Assembly: GCF_000737325.1 (NCBI RefSeq)
Contig: NZ_CP011125.1
Location: 806,001 to 870,000, forward strand
Length of the DNA stretch: 64,000 nt
Origin: Sandaracinus amylolyticus
GTDB lineage: Bacteria; Myxococcota_A; Polyangia; Polyangiales; Sandaracinaceae
Direction: 5' to 3'
Made by a program: the position numbers and the translations under genes. Below, piece after piece: positions 1-8,926 of this stretch. The notes beneath the pieces were generated by a model. That model saw only the letters and a list, made by a program, of their open reading frames with translations, was not told the DNA's origin and ran no database searches. Position 1 is the first letter of the stretch. Every line of letters starts with the position of its first letter.

Positions 1-2
1 TC

Positions 3-509
3 GACGAGACCTGCACGCGCGCGCTCGAGATCGACGGCAAGCCCGCCGCGAAGCGCTACGCCGAGCTCCTCGGCGTGACCGTCGACGATCTCGAGTTCGG
101 CAAGCCCGGCGGCTTCGCGCGGCGTCCCACCGCGCTCAAGGTCGGCCGCGAGCACTTCATCCGCGCCCCGTGGAAGCCGCTCGACGACGGCTCGATCCTC
201 TTCGCGAACCTCATCGACGAGGGCGTCGAGCTCGAGCTCATGCAGCTCGACGATCTCGCCGCGTCCACGCAGCGCTTCTTCGAAGAAGAGCTCCCGCGTC
301 GCGTCGGCGGCGATCCCACCGCCGCGCTCCTCTTCCACTGCACCGCGCGCGACTGGTACGCGAAGGGCAAGGGCGAGCACGCCGCGCTCTCGAAGGCGTT
401 CACGAAGGCCCCGCCCTCCGCGGGCCTCAACGTGTTCTTCGAGATCTACTCGGGGTTCCAGATCAACACGACGCTCACCGCGCTCGCGTTCGGGAAGAAC
501 GATGACTGA
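3..509 (+). CDS. FIST-type sensory protein, C-terminal part (5' end outside window)
   Basis: This is the 3' end of a gene that enters the window already open; the first complete in-frame codon is at 3. The visible 168 residues match my memory of the FIST C domain, a predicted small-ligand sensor found in signal-transduction proteins. The cues are a segment reading LLFHCTARDWY, a following region ending in FEIYSGFQIN, and a stop soon after. The stop (507-509) overlaps the ATG (502) of the downstream hybrid histidine kinase by 8 bp, so the two are probably translationally coupled. FIST proteins commonly sit beside histidine kinases or diguanylate cyclases, so this one likely feeds a signal to that kinase. 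The N-terminal FIST domain cannot be checked here. Confidence 0.75.
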   Translation, partial: DETCTRALEIDGKPAAKRYAELLGVTVDDLEFGKPGGFARRPTALKVGREHFIRAPWKPLDDGSILFANLIDEGVELELMQLDDLAASTQRFFEEELPRRVGGDPTAALLFHCTARDWYAKGKGEHAALSKAFTKAPPSAGLNVFFEIYSGFQINTTLTALAFGKNDD

Positions 510-3348
510 GAGCGCACGCCGCGTGCTGATCGTCGCCACGCCCGACGTGGCGTCGCTCGTCACCTCCGAGCTCGCGCGCGCCGAGCTCCACGTCACCACC
601 GACACGGTCTCCACCGCCGACGCGTTGATCGCCGCGCTCGCCGATCCGCCCGACGCGATCGTCGTCTCGCTCGCGACGCTCGACGCGCCCGCCGCGCGCC
701 ACGCGTGGAGCTCGCGCGGCCTGTCGATCCCGATGATCGCGCTCGCTCCCGCGCACGACGATCGCGAGATGCGCGACGCGATGATCCGCGGCGGCGCGCT
801 CGACTACGTGAGCCTCGATCAGCTCGCGCGCCTCGGGCCCGCGCTGCTCCGCGAGCTCTCGCGCGCCGCGGGCCGAGCGAAGGACTGGCCCGCGCCCGAG
901 GCCACCTCGGCCTCGCTGGTCCAGGCGATCGTCGACAACATGCCGTTCGTCCTCTTCGTGAAGGACGCGGACGAGCTGCGCCTGCGCGTCGTCAACCAGC
1001 TCATGGTCGACTTCATGGGCATCCCGCGCGAGCAGCTGCTCGGGAAGCTCGACCACGAGTACCTCCCGCCCGAGCAGGCCGACGCGTTCGCCGCCGACGA
1101 TCGCGCGGTGCTCGCGAGCGATCAGGTGACGATCAAGGACGAGGTCGCGCGCGCCAACGGCGTCGACCTGTGGTGGCGCACCCGCAAGGTGCCGATCACC
1201 GATCGCGATGGTCGTCGCTACGTGATGGGCGTGACCGAGGAGGTGACCCAGCGTCGCCAGGCCGAGGAAGCGCTGCGCGAAGCGAACCGTCGCCTCGAAG
1301 CGAGCCTCGAGGAGCTCAAGAAGTCGCGCGCGGTCTCGGCCCGCACCCTCGCGAGCTATCAGCAGCGCGCGCTGCAGATGGAGATCATCCGCCAGCAGAA
1401 CGAAGATCTCGATCGCCTCGCGCAGGACCTCGCGAAAGCGAAGCGCATCGAGGAAGAGCGCGCCCGCGAGATCGAGTCCGCCGCGCGCCTCAAGAGCGAA
1501 TTCCTCGCGAATTTCTCGCACGAGATTCGCACCCCGCTGAACGGCATCCTCGGCTACTGCGATCTCCTGATGCGCGAAGAGGGCTCGCGCCTCACGCCGC
1601 ACGGACGACGCGACCTCAACGTCGTCAAAGCGAACGCGAAGGCGCTGCTCGGCCTGATCAACGACATCCTCGATCTCTCGAAGATCGAGTCCGGCCACGT
1701 CGACGTCGTGCGCGAGCAGGTCGAGCTGCGCCCGCTCGTCGACGAATGCATCGCGACGGTGCGCGAGTACGCGCAAGGCAAGCAGGTCGAGATCTACGCA
1801 ACCATCCCGCCCGAGCTCGACACGATCGACACCGACGGGCTCAAGCTCCGTCAGATCCTCCTCAACCTGCTCTCGAACGCGGCGAAGTTCACGGAGGCGG
1901 GCGAGGTCGTCGTCGACGTGAAGCGCGAGGCGGACACCCTCGTGCTCTCGGTGGAGGACACCGGCGCGGGCATCCCGCCCGATCAGCTGCCGTTCGTGTT
2001 CGAGAAGTTCCGGCAGGTCGACGGCTCGAGCACGCGCAAGGTCGGCGGAACCGGCCTCGGCCTCGCGATCGTGCGCGAGCTCTGTCGCGTGCTCGGCGGC
2101 AACGTCGACGCGACGAGCACGCTCGGTCGCGGCTCCGTGTTCCGCGTGCGCCTGCCCGGTGTGTTCGCGGCGGGCGAGTCGCGCACCACCGTGAAGACCG
2201 GTCGTGGCTCGGATCGCTTCGAGATCGTCCCGGGCACCACGGTGCTCGTGGTCGACGACGATCCGCTGATCCACCAGCTCCTCAAGGCCGAGCTCGAGCG
2301 CGAAGGCGTCACGGTGCGGCTCGCGACCGATGGCGTCGCCGCGCTCACCGCCGCGCGCGAGCATCGCCCGAGCGCGATCGTGCTCGACGTGCACCTGCCG
2401 AAGCTCGACGGCTGGTCGGTGCTCGCGGAGCTGAAGAGCGATCCCGCGTTCGCGACCACGCCGGTGATCATCATCTCGGTCGAGGAGCAGCGCACGCGCG
2501 GGCTCTCGCTCGGCGCGTGCGAGTACCTCGTGAAGCCCTTCGAGGCGGCGCGGCTGGTCGACGTGGTGAGCCGCAGCGTCGGCGCCGATCGCGGCGAGGT
2601 GCTCGTCGTCGACGACGACCCGCCGACGCGAGAGCTGGTGTGTCGTCACCTCCGCGCAGCGGGCTTCTCGGCAGCCGAAGCGCGCAGCGGCGAGGACGCG
2701 CTGCTGCGCGCGCGCGTCACGCGCCCGGGGCTCATCGTGCTCGACCTCGTGATGCCGGGGATGAGCGGCTTCGCGCTGCTCGATCAGATCCGCCGCGAGG
2801 GCATCACGTCGCCGGTCGTCGTGCTCAGCGGCAAGGAGCTCTCCGACGAGGAGCAGCGGCTCCTGCGCGACGGAATCGCGACCGTCGTGAAGAAGAACGG
2901 CGTGTCGATCGACAAGGTCGTCGCCGAGGCGAAGCGTCTCCTCCTCGAGCAGCGCGTCGGCGCAGTGAAGCTGCCGCGCGTGCTCTACGTGGAGGACTCC
3001 GCGCAGAACCGCGACGTCGTGCGGCGCTACCTCGCGGGCACGTTCGACGTCATCGAAGCGGAGGACGGCGAGCACGGCCTCGACCGCGCGAACCGCGATC
3101 ATCCGGACCTGATCCTCATGGATCTCTCGCTGCCGCGCCTCGACGGATGGGAAGCGACGCGGCGCCTCAAGGCGAGCACGCTCGCGTCGATCCCGGTCAT
3201 CGCGCTCACCGCGCACGCGAGCCGCGAGGACCAGGCGCGCGCGCGCGCCGCCGGCTGCGACGGATACCTCACGAAGCCGGTCGATCGAGAGCTCCTGATC
3301 TCGACGATCCGCAAGCACCTCGCCGCGGTCGCGGCCACGCAGAGCTGA
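502..3348 (+). CDS. Hybrid sensor histidine kinase with three C-terminal receiver domains
   Basis: A 948-residue soluble signalling protein with no obvious membrane segment. In order: a receiver-like N-terminal domain (about 1-125) whose phospho-acceptor position looks lost (IVVSLATLD); a PAS domain (about 135-250); a coiled coil (about 250-325); HisKA with SHEIRTPLNG and phospho-acceptor His340; HATPase with N box NLLSNAAKF, DTGAGIP and GTGLGLAIV; then three receiver domains. Their acceptor aspartates are Asp629 (VLDVHLPKLDGW), Asp748 (VLDLVMPGMSGF) and Asp874 (LMDLSLPRLDGW). The second lacks the usual KP motif and ends near VVKK. It starts inside the end of the FIST gene, so the two probably form one sensing unit. 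The output is unknown because no DNA-binding or cyclase domain is fused. Confidence 0.93.
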   Translation: MTESARRVLIVATPDVASLVTSELARAELHVTTDTVSTADALIAALADPPDAIVVSLATLDAPAARHAWSSRGLSIPMIALAPAHDDREMRDAMIRGGALDYVSLDQLARLGPALLRELSRAAGRAKDWPAPEATSASLVQAIVDNMPFVLFVKDADELRLRVVNQLMVDFMGIPREQLLGKLDHEYLPPEQADAFAADDRAVLASDQVTIKDEVARANGVDLWWRTRKVPITDRDGRRYVMGVTEEVTQRRQAEEALREANRRLEASLEELKKSRAVSARTLASYQQRALQMEIIRQQNEDLDRLAQDLAKAKRIEEERAREIESAARLKSEFLANFSHEIRTPLNGILGYCDLLMREEGSRLTPHGRRDLNVVKANAKALLGLINDILDLSKIESGHVDVVREQVELRPLVDECIATVREYAQGKQVEIYATIPPELDTIDTDGLKLRQILLNLLSNAAKFTEAGEVVVDVKREADTLVLSVEDTGAGIPPDQLPFVFEKFRQVDGSSTRKVGGTGLGLAIVRELCRVLGGNVDATSTLGRGSVFRVRLPGVFAAGESRTTVKTGRGSDRFEIVPGTTVLVVDDDPLIHQLLKAELEREGVTVRLATDGVAALTAAREHRPSAIVLDVHLPKLDGWSVLAELKSDPAFATTPVIIISVEEQRTRGLSLGACEYLVKPFEAARLVDVVSRSVGADRGEVLVVDDDPPTRELVCRHLRAAGFSAAEARSGEDALLRARVTRPGLIVLDLVMPGMSGFALLDQIRREGITSPVVVLSGKELSDEEQRLLRDGIATVVKKNGVSIDKVVAEAKRLLLEQRVGAVKLPRVLYVEDSAQNRDVVRRYLAGTFDVIEAEDGEHGLDRANRDHPDLILMDLSLPRLDGWEATRRLKASTLASIPVIALTAHASREDQARARAAGCDGYLTKPVDRELLISTIRKHLAAVAATQS

Positions 3349-3388
3349 GGCTTCCCGCGCGATCCGAAGAGCGCTATGCACAGCGCTC

Positions 3389-5437
3389 ATGCGCGCGCGG
3401 GACGTGCTCGGCGAAGGAGGCCTGCTCGAGGCGGCGATCGAGGGATACGAGCGCCGTCCGTCGCAGCTCCGCATGGCCGAGCTCGTCGAGCGCGCGCTCG
3501 ATCACGACGGCGTCGCGCTGATCGAGGCGGGCACCGGCACCGGCAAGACGCTCGCGTACCTCGTGCCCGCCGCGCTCTCCTCGCGGCGTCGCGTGATCAT
3601 CTCGACCGGCACGCGCACGCTGCAGGATCAGCTCGTCGAGCACGACGTGCCGCGCCTCGAGCGCGCGCTCGGCCGCCCGATCTCGATCACGGTCCTCAAG
3701 GGGCTGCCCAACTATCTCTGCCTGCGCCGCTACGGCGAGCTCACGCACTCCGCGGACTCGCTCACGAAGCCCGACATCGCGCGCATGCTCCCGATCGTGC
3801 GCGAGTGGAAGGAGCGCACCGAGACCGGTGATCGCGCCGAGCTCGTCGATCTGCCCGAGGACGCCGCGATCTGGACCGCGATCCAGAGCGGCTCCGACAC
3901 GCGCATCGGGCGCGCGTGCCGCCACTACGACGACTGCTTCGTCACCAAGGCACGACGGCGCGCCGACGAAGCGCACCTCGTCGTGGTCAACCATCACCTC
4001 TTCTTCGCCGACCTCGCGCTGCGCGCGCACGGCGGCGGCGTCCTGCCCGATCACGACGCGGTGATCTTCGACGAGGCGCATCAGATCGAAGACGTCGCGA
4101 CCGCGTTCTTCGGCGTGCAGCTCTCCTCGCAGCGCATCGACGTGCTGCTGCGCGACGCCGAGCGCGCCTTCGCATCGGTGGGCGCCCTCGACGAGGAATC
4201 GCAACGTCTCCTCCGCGTCGTCGTCCTGCGCGCCGACGATCTCTGGGCCGCGCTGCCGCGCACCACGGGGCCCGAGGGTGGACGCAATCCGCTGCCCGAG
4301 TCCGCGCTCTCGTCGAAGGTGCGCGACGCGCTGTTCGCGCTCGACGTCGCGCTCGAGGCGCTCGCCGAGCACGCGCGCGGGCGCATCGTGATGGGCGAGG
4401 TGATGGCTCACACCGCGCGCCGCGCCGAGCAGGTGCGCACCGCGATCGGCACCATCGCCGAGCCGAGCCACTCGCACGTCACGTGGACCCAGCAGCGCGG
4501 CCGCAGCGTGTCGCTCGGCGCGAGCCCGGTGGACGTGAGCTCGCTCTTCCGCGACGAGGTCCTGCATCGCCTCAAGTCGATCGTGTTCGCGTCCGCGACG
4601 CTCGCGACCGGCCGCGCCGCGACGAACGCGCTCGAGCCCGCACCGACGAGCATCGTCGTGCCCGACGGAGACGTGCCCGCGCCCGCGACCCCCGCGCCGA
4701 GCACGCCCTTCGCGTTCACCAAGCAGCGCCTCGGCATCGACTTCGAGGTCGACGAAGAGGTGCTGCCCTCACCGTTCGACTACGCGCAGCAGGCCGCGCT
4801 CTATCTCCCCGATCTCCCCGATCCGCGCGATCCCGCGTTCCTCTCGCTCGCCGCCGCCGAGCTCGACGCGCTGATCGCGCTCACCGGAGGCGGCGCGTTC
4901 GTGCTGTGCACCAGCGTGCGCGTGATGAGCGAGCTCGCGCGACGCCTGCGTCCCGCGCTCGCGGCACGACGCGTCGTCACGATGACCCAGGGCGACGCGC
5001 CCAAGAACGTGCTGCTCGATCGCTTCCGCGTCGCAGGCGACGCGGTGCTCTTCGCGACGCAGTCGTTCTGGGAGGGCGTCGACGTGCCGGGGCGCGCGCT
5101 GCGTCTCGTGGTGATCGACAAGCTGCCCTTCGAGGTGCCCAGCGATCCGCTCGTGGAGGCGCGCTGTCAGCGGATCGAAGAGCAGGGCGGCAGCCCGTTC
5201 ATGGAGTACCTCGTGCCCTCGGCCGCGCTCGCGCTCAAGCAGGGCTTCGGGCGCCTGATCCGCACCAAGCGCGATCGCGGCGTCGTCGCGCTGCTCGACG
5301 CGCGCGTGCGCAAGAAGGGCTACGGCAAGGTGCTCCTGCGCTCGCTGCCCGACGCGCGCCGCTGCCACTCGTTCGCCGAGGTCGAGGACTTCTGGCGCGG
5401 ACAGCAGGACCTGCTCGCGCTGCTACGGAAATCGTAG
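3389..5437 (+). CDS. ATP-dependent DNA helicase, DinG/YoaA (XPD-like) family
   Basis: A 682-residue superfamily 2 helicase acting on DNA, probably in repair or R-loop/D-loop resolution. Motif I is EAGTGTGKT near residue 49, the DEAH box is in VIFDEAHQIED, VVNHHLFFADL follows the iron-sulfur region, and C-terminal motifs include ATQSFWEGVDVPG and QGFGRLIR. Family members normally have four Fe-S ligand cysteines. Here I see Cys111, Cys177 and Cys183, but the position expected to read CxGxxC reads RIGRAC, so one ligand appears replaced by Arg. Start ATG 3389 lies 40 bp after the kinase stop, so read-through from the kinase is possible. The 3' end lies in a perfect palindrome shared with the convergent radical SAM gene. 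Confidence 0.92.
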   Translation: MRARDVLGEGGLLEAAIEGYERRPSQLRMAELVERALDHDGVALIEAGTGTGKTLAYLVPAALSSRRRVIISTGTRTLQDQLVEHDVPRLERALGRPISITVLKGLPNYLCLRRYGELTHSADSLTKPDIARMLPIVREWKERTETGDRAELVDLPEDAAIWTAIQSGSDTRIGRACRHYDDCFVTKARRRADEAHLVVVNHHLFFADLALRAHGGGVLPDHDAVIFDEAHQIEDVATAFFGVQLSSQRIDVLLRDAERAFASVGALDEESQRLLRVVVLRADDLWAALPRTTGPEGGRNPLPESALSSKVRDALFALDVALEALAEHARGRIVMGEVMAHTARRAEQVRTAIGTIAEPSHSHVTWTQQRGRSVSLGASPVDVSSLFRDEVLHRLKSIVFASATLATGRAATNALEPAPTSIVVPDGDVPAPATPAPSTPFAFTKQRLGIDFEVDEEVLPSPFDYAQQAALYLPDLPDPRDPAFLSLAAAELDALIALTGGGAFVLCTSVRVMSELARRLRPALAARRVVTMTQGDAPKNVLLDRFRVAGDAVLFATQSFWEGVDVPGRALRLVVIDKLPFEVPSDPLVEARCQRIEEQGGSPFMEYLVPSAALALKQGFGRLIRTKRDRGVVALLDARVRKKGYGKVLLRSLPDARRCHSFAEVEDFWRGQQDLLALLRKS

Positions 5438-5456
5438 CGCTACGATTTCCGTAGCA
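5421..5456. terminator. 36-bp perfect palindrome at a convergent gene junction
   Basis: The left half TGCTACGGAAATCGTAGC (5421-5438) is followed without spacer by its exact reverse complement (5439-5456). Each half can also fold alone because it contains CTACG...CGTAG. The helicase stop codon (5435-5437) lies inside it and the radical SAM stop is 12 bp beyond, so a bidirectional terminator is the simplest reading. There is no U-tract. A regulator-binding site is the alternative. Confidence 0.6.
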
Positions 5457-5468
5457 AGCTGCGGACGA

Positions 5469-7130
5469 TCACGCCGACATCGCGCGCGCGGCGCCGAGCC
5501 GCGCCTCGACGTCGCGCACCAGCTGACGGTGCACGAACGCATCGAGCCCGCGCACGATACCGCGCAGGATCGGCTGACCGCGCATCACGTCGCGCTGGAA
5601 GTCGAGCAGCGCCTCGCGATCCGCGGGGTCGTAGCCGAGGAGCCCGCGATAGAAGAGGAACCCCTCGAGCCCGACGCGGTGCTCGATGAGCTTCTCGTTC
5701 AGGCGCTTCACCTCGTGCGAGACCTCGGTGCACGACATGCCCGGATGGCGCCAGTAGGGCGCGGGCGAGGGCACCCCGCCGAGCGTGACCAGGCCGTGCT
5801 TCTTCTTGCTCTCGTCCTTCAGGATCGGAACGCCCTCGACCCACGTCGAGAACGCGACGACGTAGAACACGTCCGGCGGTGCGCTCGCGAGCAATGCATA
5901 CGTCTCGTCGACCGTCTCCCGCGTCTCGCCGGGGAACCCGACGATCACCGTCACCAGCGACGTGAGCCCGACCTTTCGGCAATTGATCAGCGCGCGCCGG
6001 TTCTCGTCCGCGGTGCACGCCTTGTTCATGTTCTTCAGGATCACGTCGCTGCCCGACTCGACCCCGATCTGCACCTGCACGCAGCCCGCGTCCTTCATGA
6101 GCTGCGCAGTCGGCAGATCACAGAGATCGTCGGCGCGCGCATAGCAGATCCACTTCAGTCGACTGCCACGCGCGATCAGCCTTCGACACAGCTCCTGCAG
6201 TCGCTTGCGCGGCATCGTGAAGAGGCTGTCGAGACAGCTGACGTACTCGATTCCCTGCGCCTCGAGCGCGGCCCAGTCCGCGTCGATTCGCTCGGCGCTG
6301 CGATATCGGAACTTCGTGTCGTCGAAGAGATACGGATAGTTGCAGAACGCACATCGATACGGACAGCCACGCACCGACTCGTAGTGCGCCATCCGGAACC
6401 GACGTCCGTGCACGCGCTCCGCGATGCGCCAGTCGGGCGCCGGAAGCGCGTCGAGCACGCGCCCCTCGGGCACGCCCGAGAAGAGGATCGGCGTGCCGCC
6501 GCGTTCCTCGATGCGCCCGCGCTCCGGCGCGACGAGCTCGCCGGTGCGTAGCCAGCGCGCGATCGCGGGCACCAGCATCTCGCCGTAGCCCACCGCGAGC
6601 AGATCGATCGCGCTCGAGCCCTCCCACGTCGCGTGGAGCATCGACGCGAGCGCGCCGCCGGCGACCACCTTGTTGTGCGGTCGCTTCAGCATCGCGAGCA
6701 TCGGATCCATCTCCGCGCGATCGTGGAGCAGCGTCGTCGAGGCGAACACCGCATCGGTCCGCGCGAGGAGCCGCTCGCGCAGCGATGCATCGGCGTGGAG
6801 CTTCGAGTACGTCGTGCACTCGACCTCGAGCCCCTCGTGCTCGAGCAGGGTCGCGAGCGCGACCTCCGTGAGCTCGGGGATCTCTCCGATCGGAGCGTGT
6901 CCGTCGAAGCGCTCGACCGCCTCGCGATAGGACGCGCGCCGGAACGTCTCCGAGCGACGATGCCGATCCGCGGCGAGCAGTCGCTCCGCCGCGTGGAGCT
7001 TGATCTGCAGATCGAGCCACACCGCCTGCGATCCGCGCAGCGCCGCGATCTGTTTTCGCAGCGCCTCCAGGAGATCGGTGTCCTCGGCCGAGACCAACCC
7101 TCCCGTGACCACCAGCACGCGCGGCGACAT
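5469..7130 (-). CDS. B12-binding-type radical SAM protein
   Basis: A 553-residue enzyme. The N-terminal ~200 residues look like the cobalamin-binding Rossmann domain of B12-dependent radical SAM proteins (MSPRVLVVTGGL at the start, FASTTLLHDRAEMD, VVAGGALAS). The radical SAM core begins with the cluster motif RGCPYRCAFCNYP (CxxxCxxC), followed by YVSCLDSLFTMP and VQIGVESGSD. Such proteins use S-adenosylmethionine and a 4Fe-4S cluster for radical methylation or rearrangement; the substrate is not evident. The classic DxHxxG cobalamin motif is not clear, so cobalamin binding is an inference. It converges on the helicase and is divergent from the hot-dog gene. ATG 7130 is the natural start. Confidence 0.85.
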   Translation of the reverse strand: MSPRVLVVTGGLVSAEDTDLLEALRKQIAALRGSQAVWLDLQIKLHAAERLLAADRHRRSETFRRASYREAVERFDGHAPIGEIPELTEVALATLLEHEGLEVECTTYSKLHADASLRERLLARTDAVFASTTLLHDRAEMDPMLAMLKRPHNKVVAGGALASMLHATWEGSSAIDLLAVGYGEMLVPAIARWLRTGELVAPERGRIEERGGTPILFSGVPEGRVLDALPAPDWRIAERVHGRRFRMAHYESVRGCPYRCAFCNYPYLFDDTKFRYRSAERIDADWAALEAQGIEYVSCLDSLFTMPRKRLQELCRRLIARGSRLKWICYARADDLCDLPTAQLMKDAGCVQVQIGVESGSDVILKNMNKACTADENRRALINCRKVGLTSLVTVIVGFPGETRETVDETYALLASAPPDVFYVVAFSTWVEGVPILKDESKKKHGLVTLGGVPSPAPYWRHPGMSCTEVSHEVKRLNEKLIEHRVGLEGFLFYRGLLGYDPADREALLDFQRDVMRGQPILRGIVRGLDAFVHRQLVRDVEARLGAARAMSA

Positions 7131-7189
7131 CGGGGCCGAGAGGTAGCACCGCGCCTGCGCGAGTGCCCGACCGCGCTCATGCTCCGGTC

Positions 7190-7891
7190 ATGCATGCCGA
7201 CGTGGTCATCGCTCCGCGCTTCAACGGTCCGCCCGACTCGGGCAACGGCGGGTACTCCTGCGGTTGCGTGGCACGCGCGATCGCAGGCTCGTCGCGGGTG
7301 CGCCTCCACAAGCCGCCGCCGCTCGATCGCGCGATGCACGTCGAGGACGACGCCGGGACGCACGGCGTGCGACTGCTCGACGGCGAGACGCTCGTCGCGT
7401 CCGGCGTGCCCGCGAGCGTCGACGTCGAGGTCCCCGCGATCCCGACGCTCGAGCGCGCGCGCGAAGCGAGCACGCGATACGTCGCGCGCGATCCGCGCGA
7501 CCACGTGTTCCCGACGTGCTTCGTGTGCGGCCCCGCGCGCGCCGAGGGCGATGGGCTGCGCATCTTCGCCGGGGCGCTCGGTGATGGTGTCGTCGCCGCG
7601 CCGTTCGAGCCGAGCGACGATCTCCTCGCGGGCGCGACGCTGCGCTCCGAGATCGTGTGGGCCGCGCTCGACTGCCCCGGCTACTTCGCGATCGTCGGCA
7701 CGACGATGCAGCCGATGTTGCTCGGCGAGCTCGCGGTCGACGTGCGCGCACCGGTCGGTCGCGGCCCGCACGTGATCGTCGGATGGTCGCTCGGCGGCGA
7801 GGGGCGCAAAGCGCGCTGCGGCACCGCGCTCGCGACCCCTTCGGGGCAGGTGCTCGCGGTGGGCGTCGCGACCTGGATCCGCATCGCGTAG
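7190..7891 (+). CDS. Hot-dog-fold (thioesterase-like) protein
   Basis: A 233-residue protein with N-terminal motif APRFNGPPDSGNGGYSCG and a later TCFVCGPAR segment. From memory this layout is typical of two-repeat hot-dog proteins related to acyl-CoA thioesterases or dehydratases, acting in the cytoplasm on acyl thioesters; the exact substrate cannot be deduced. A GTG at 7163 would add nine residues, but ATG 7190 directly precedes the conserved part and is preferred. It is divergent from the radical SAM gene with a gap of about 60 bp, and its stop is 5 bp from that of the convergent gene at 7897, so the 3' ends nearly touch. Confidence 0.65.
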   Translation: MHADVVIAPRFNGPPDSGNGGYSCGCVARAIAGSSRVRLHKPPPLDRAMHVEDDAGTHGVRLLDGETLVASGVPASVDVEVPAIPTLERAREASTRYVARDPRDHVFPTCFVCGPARAEGDGLRIFAGALGDGVVAAPFEPSDDLLAGATLRSEIVWAALDCPGYFAIVGTTMQPMLLGELAVDVRAPVGRGPHVIVGWSLGGEGRKARCGTALATPSGQVLAVGVATWIRIA

Positions 7892-7896
7892 CGCCG

Positions 7897-8889
7897 TCAC
7901 CGGCGGCGCCGTCGCACCACCATCCCCAGCGACGTCAGCAGCACCGCGATCACGAGCGTGCCAGTCGGGCGACCACGCCCGACTGCGCAGCTCCCACCGA
8001 CGATCTCGTCCTCGCGCGACATCCGTCCTGCGTCGGCATCGCTCGATGCATCGGAGCGCCCCGCGTCGGAGCCGGCGTCGACACCGCCCGCATCGATCAC
8101 GCCCGCATCGCGCTCCATCACGCCTGCGTCGGGCTCCTCGCCGGGAAGATCTGCCGGCCGCACGTCGGCGAGCGAATTCCCCTCCACGACGTCGTCGATC
8201 ACGATCACCGGCACGTCGGAGAACGAGATCGCACCGCGCAGCAATCCGATCTGCACGAAGTGCGGATTGTCGTCGTTCAATGTCCGCGCCACTGCGCCGT
8301 CGACGACACGATCGCCGTCGAGCCACACGCTGACGCGCCCGATCGCGGCGTCCTTCGACCAGCGCACGTGCATCGCGATGCGGTGCCACTCGCCGGGCGT
8401 GATCACACCCTCGCCGCGCCACTGCTCCACGTTCGACGGCTGTCGCGTGGTGAACGTCAGAGTCGTGCCCGACAGATCGAATGCCATCATCTGTCGATAG
8501 CTGTCGGCCGACTCCCAATATCCGATCGTCTGCGCGGGATCGCTCGAGAGCGTCTCGGGAAGATAGAGGCTCCACGCGAAATACGTCTCCGCGCCCTCCG
8601 CGGTGCGCGCTGCGTCGGGCTGGTGGCTCAGCTCCACGCGCTTCAGCCCGTTGGGCCAGACGGCATCGTCGTGCAGCTCGATGCGCGCCGCGCGCGTGCC
8701 CTCCACCACCGTGTCGCTCTGCACGGTGATGTAGCGACGCCCCTCCACCGTCTCGTTCAGCCGATAGCTGAATTGCGACGTATCGCCGGTCTCGAAGTCC
8801 CCGCGCCACGCGACCTGCGCGCTCGCGCGCGACGCGAGCGCCGTCATCGCAGACACCGCCACGAGCCCGAGCACCACGTGTCGCCGCAT
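7897..8889 (-). CDS. Secreted polysaccharide-lyase-like protein with MYXO-CTERM tail
   Basis: A 330-residue exported protein. The signal peptide ends near ASRASA-QV (about residue 25). The following ~210 residues form a beta-rich domain with WRGDFETGD, YFAWSLYLPE and GEWHRIAMHVRW. This resembles heparin-lyase-like polysaccharide lyases and LamG-type jelly rolls, so a carbohydrate target is plausible. An Asp/Ala/Gly-rich linker follows (many DAG repeats). The end shows GGSCAVG, a hydrophobic segment and five arginines, the layout of myxobacterial MYXO-CTERM surface sorting. The long upstream in-frame extension is rejected: ATG 8889 has a strong GGAGGAGG ribosome site and begins the signal peptide. 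Enzyme activity is uncertain. Confidence 0.72.
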   Translation of the reverse strand: MRRHVVLGLVAVSAMTALASRASAQVAWRGDFETGDTSQFSYRLNETVEGRRYITVQSDTVVEGTRAARIELHDDAVWPNGLKRVELSHQPDAARTAEGAETYFAWSLYLPETLSSDPAQTIGYWESADSYRQMMAFDLSGTTLTFTTRQPSNVEQWRGEGVITPGEWHRIAMHVRWSKDAAIGRVSVWLDGDRVVDGAVARTLNDDNPHFVQIGLLRGAISFSDVPVIVIDDVVEGNSLADVRPADLPGEEPDAGVMERDAGVIDAGGVDAGSDAGRSDASSDADAGRMSREDEIVGGSCAVGRGRPTGTLVIAVLLTSLGMVVRRRRR

Positions 8890-8926
8890 CGCTCTTCTCT
8901 CCTCCTCCGCTGCGTTCTCGGGCACC

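Noticed and set aside
475-3474. A 999-residue frame antisense to the hybrid histidine kinase
   Set aside because: No domain motifs; the forward frame carries complete kinase and receiver motifs.
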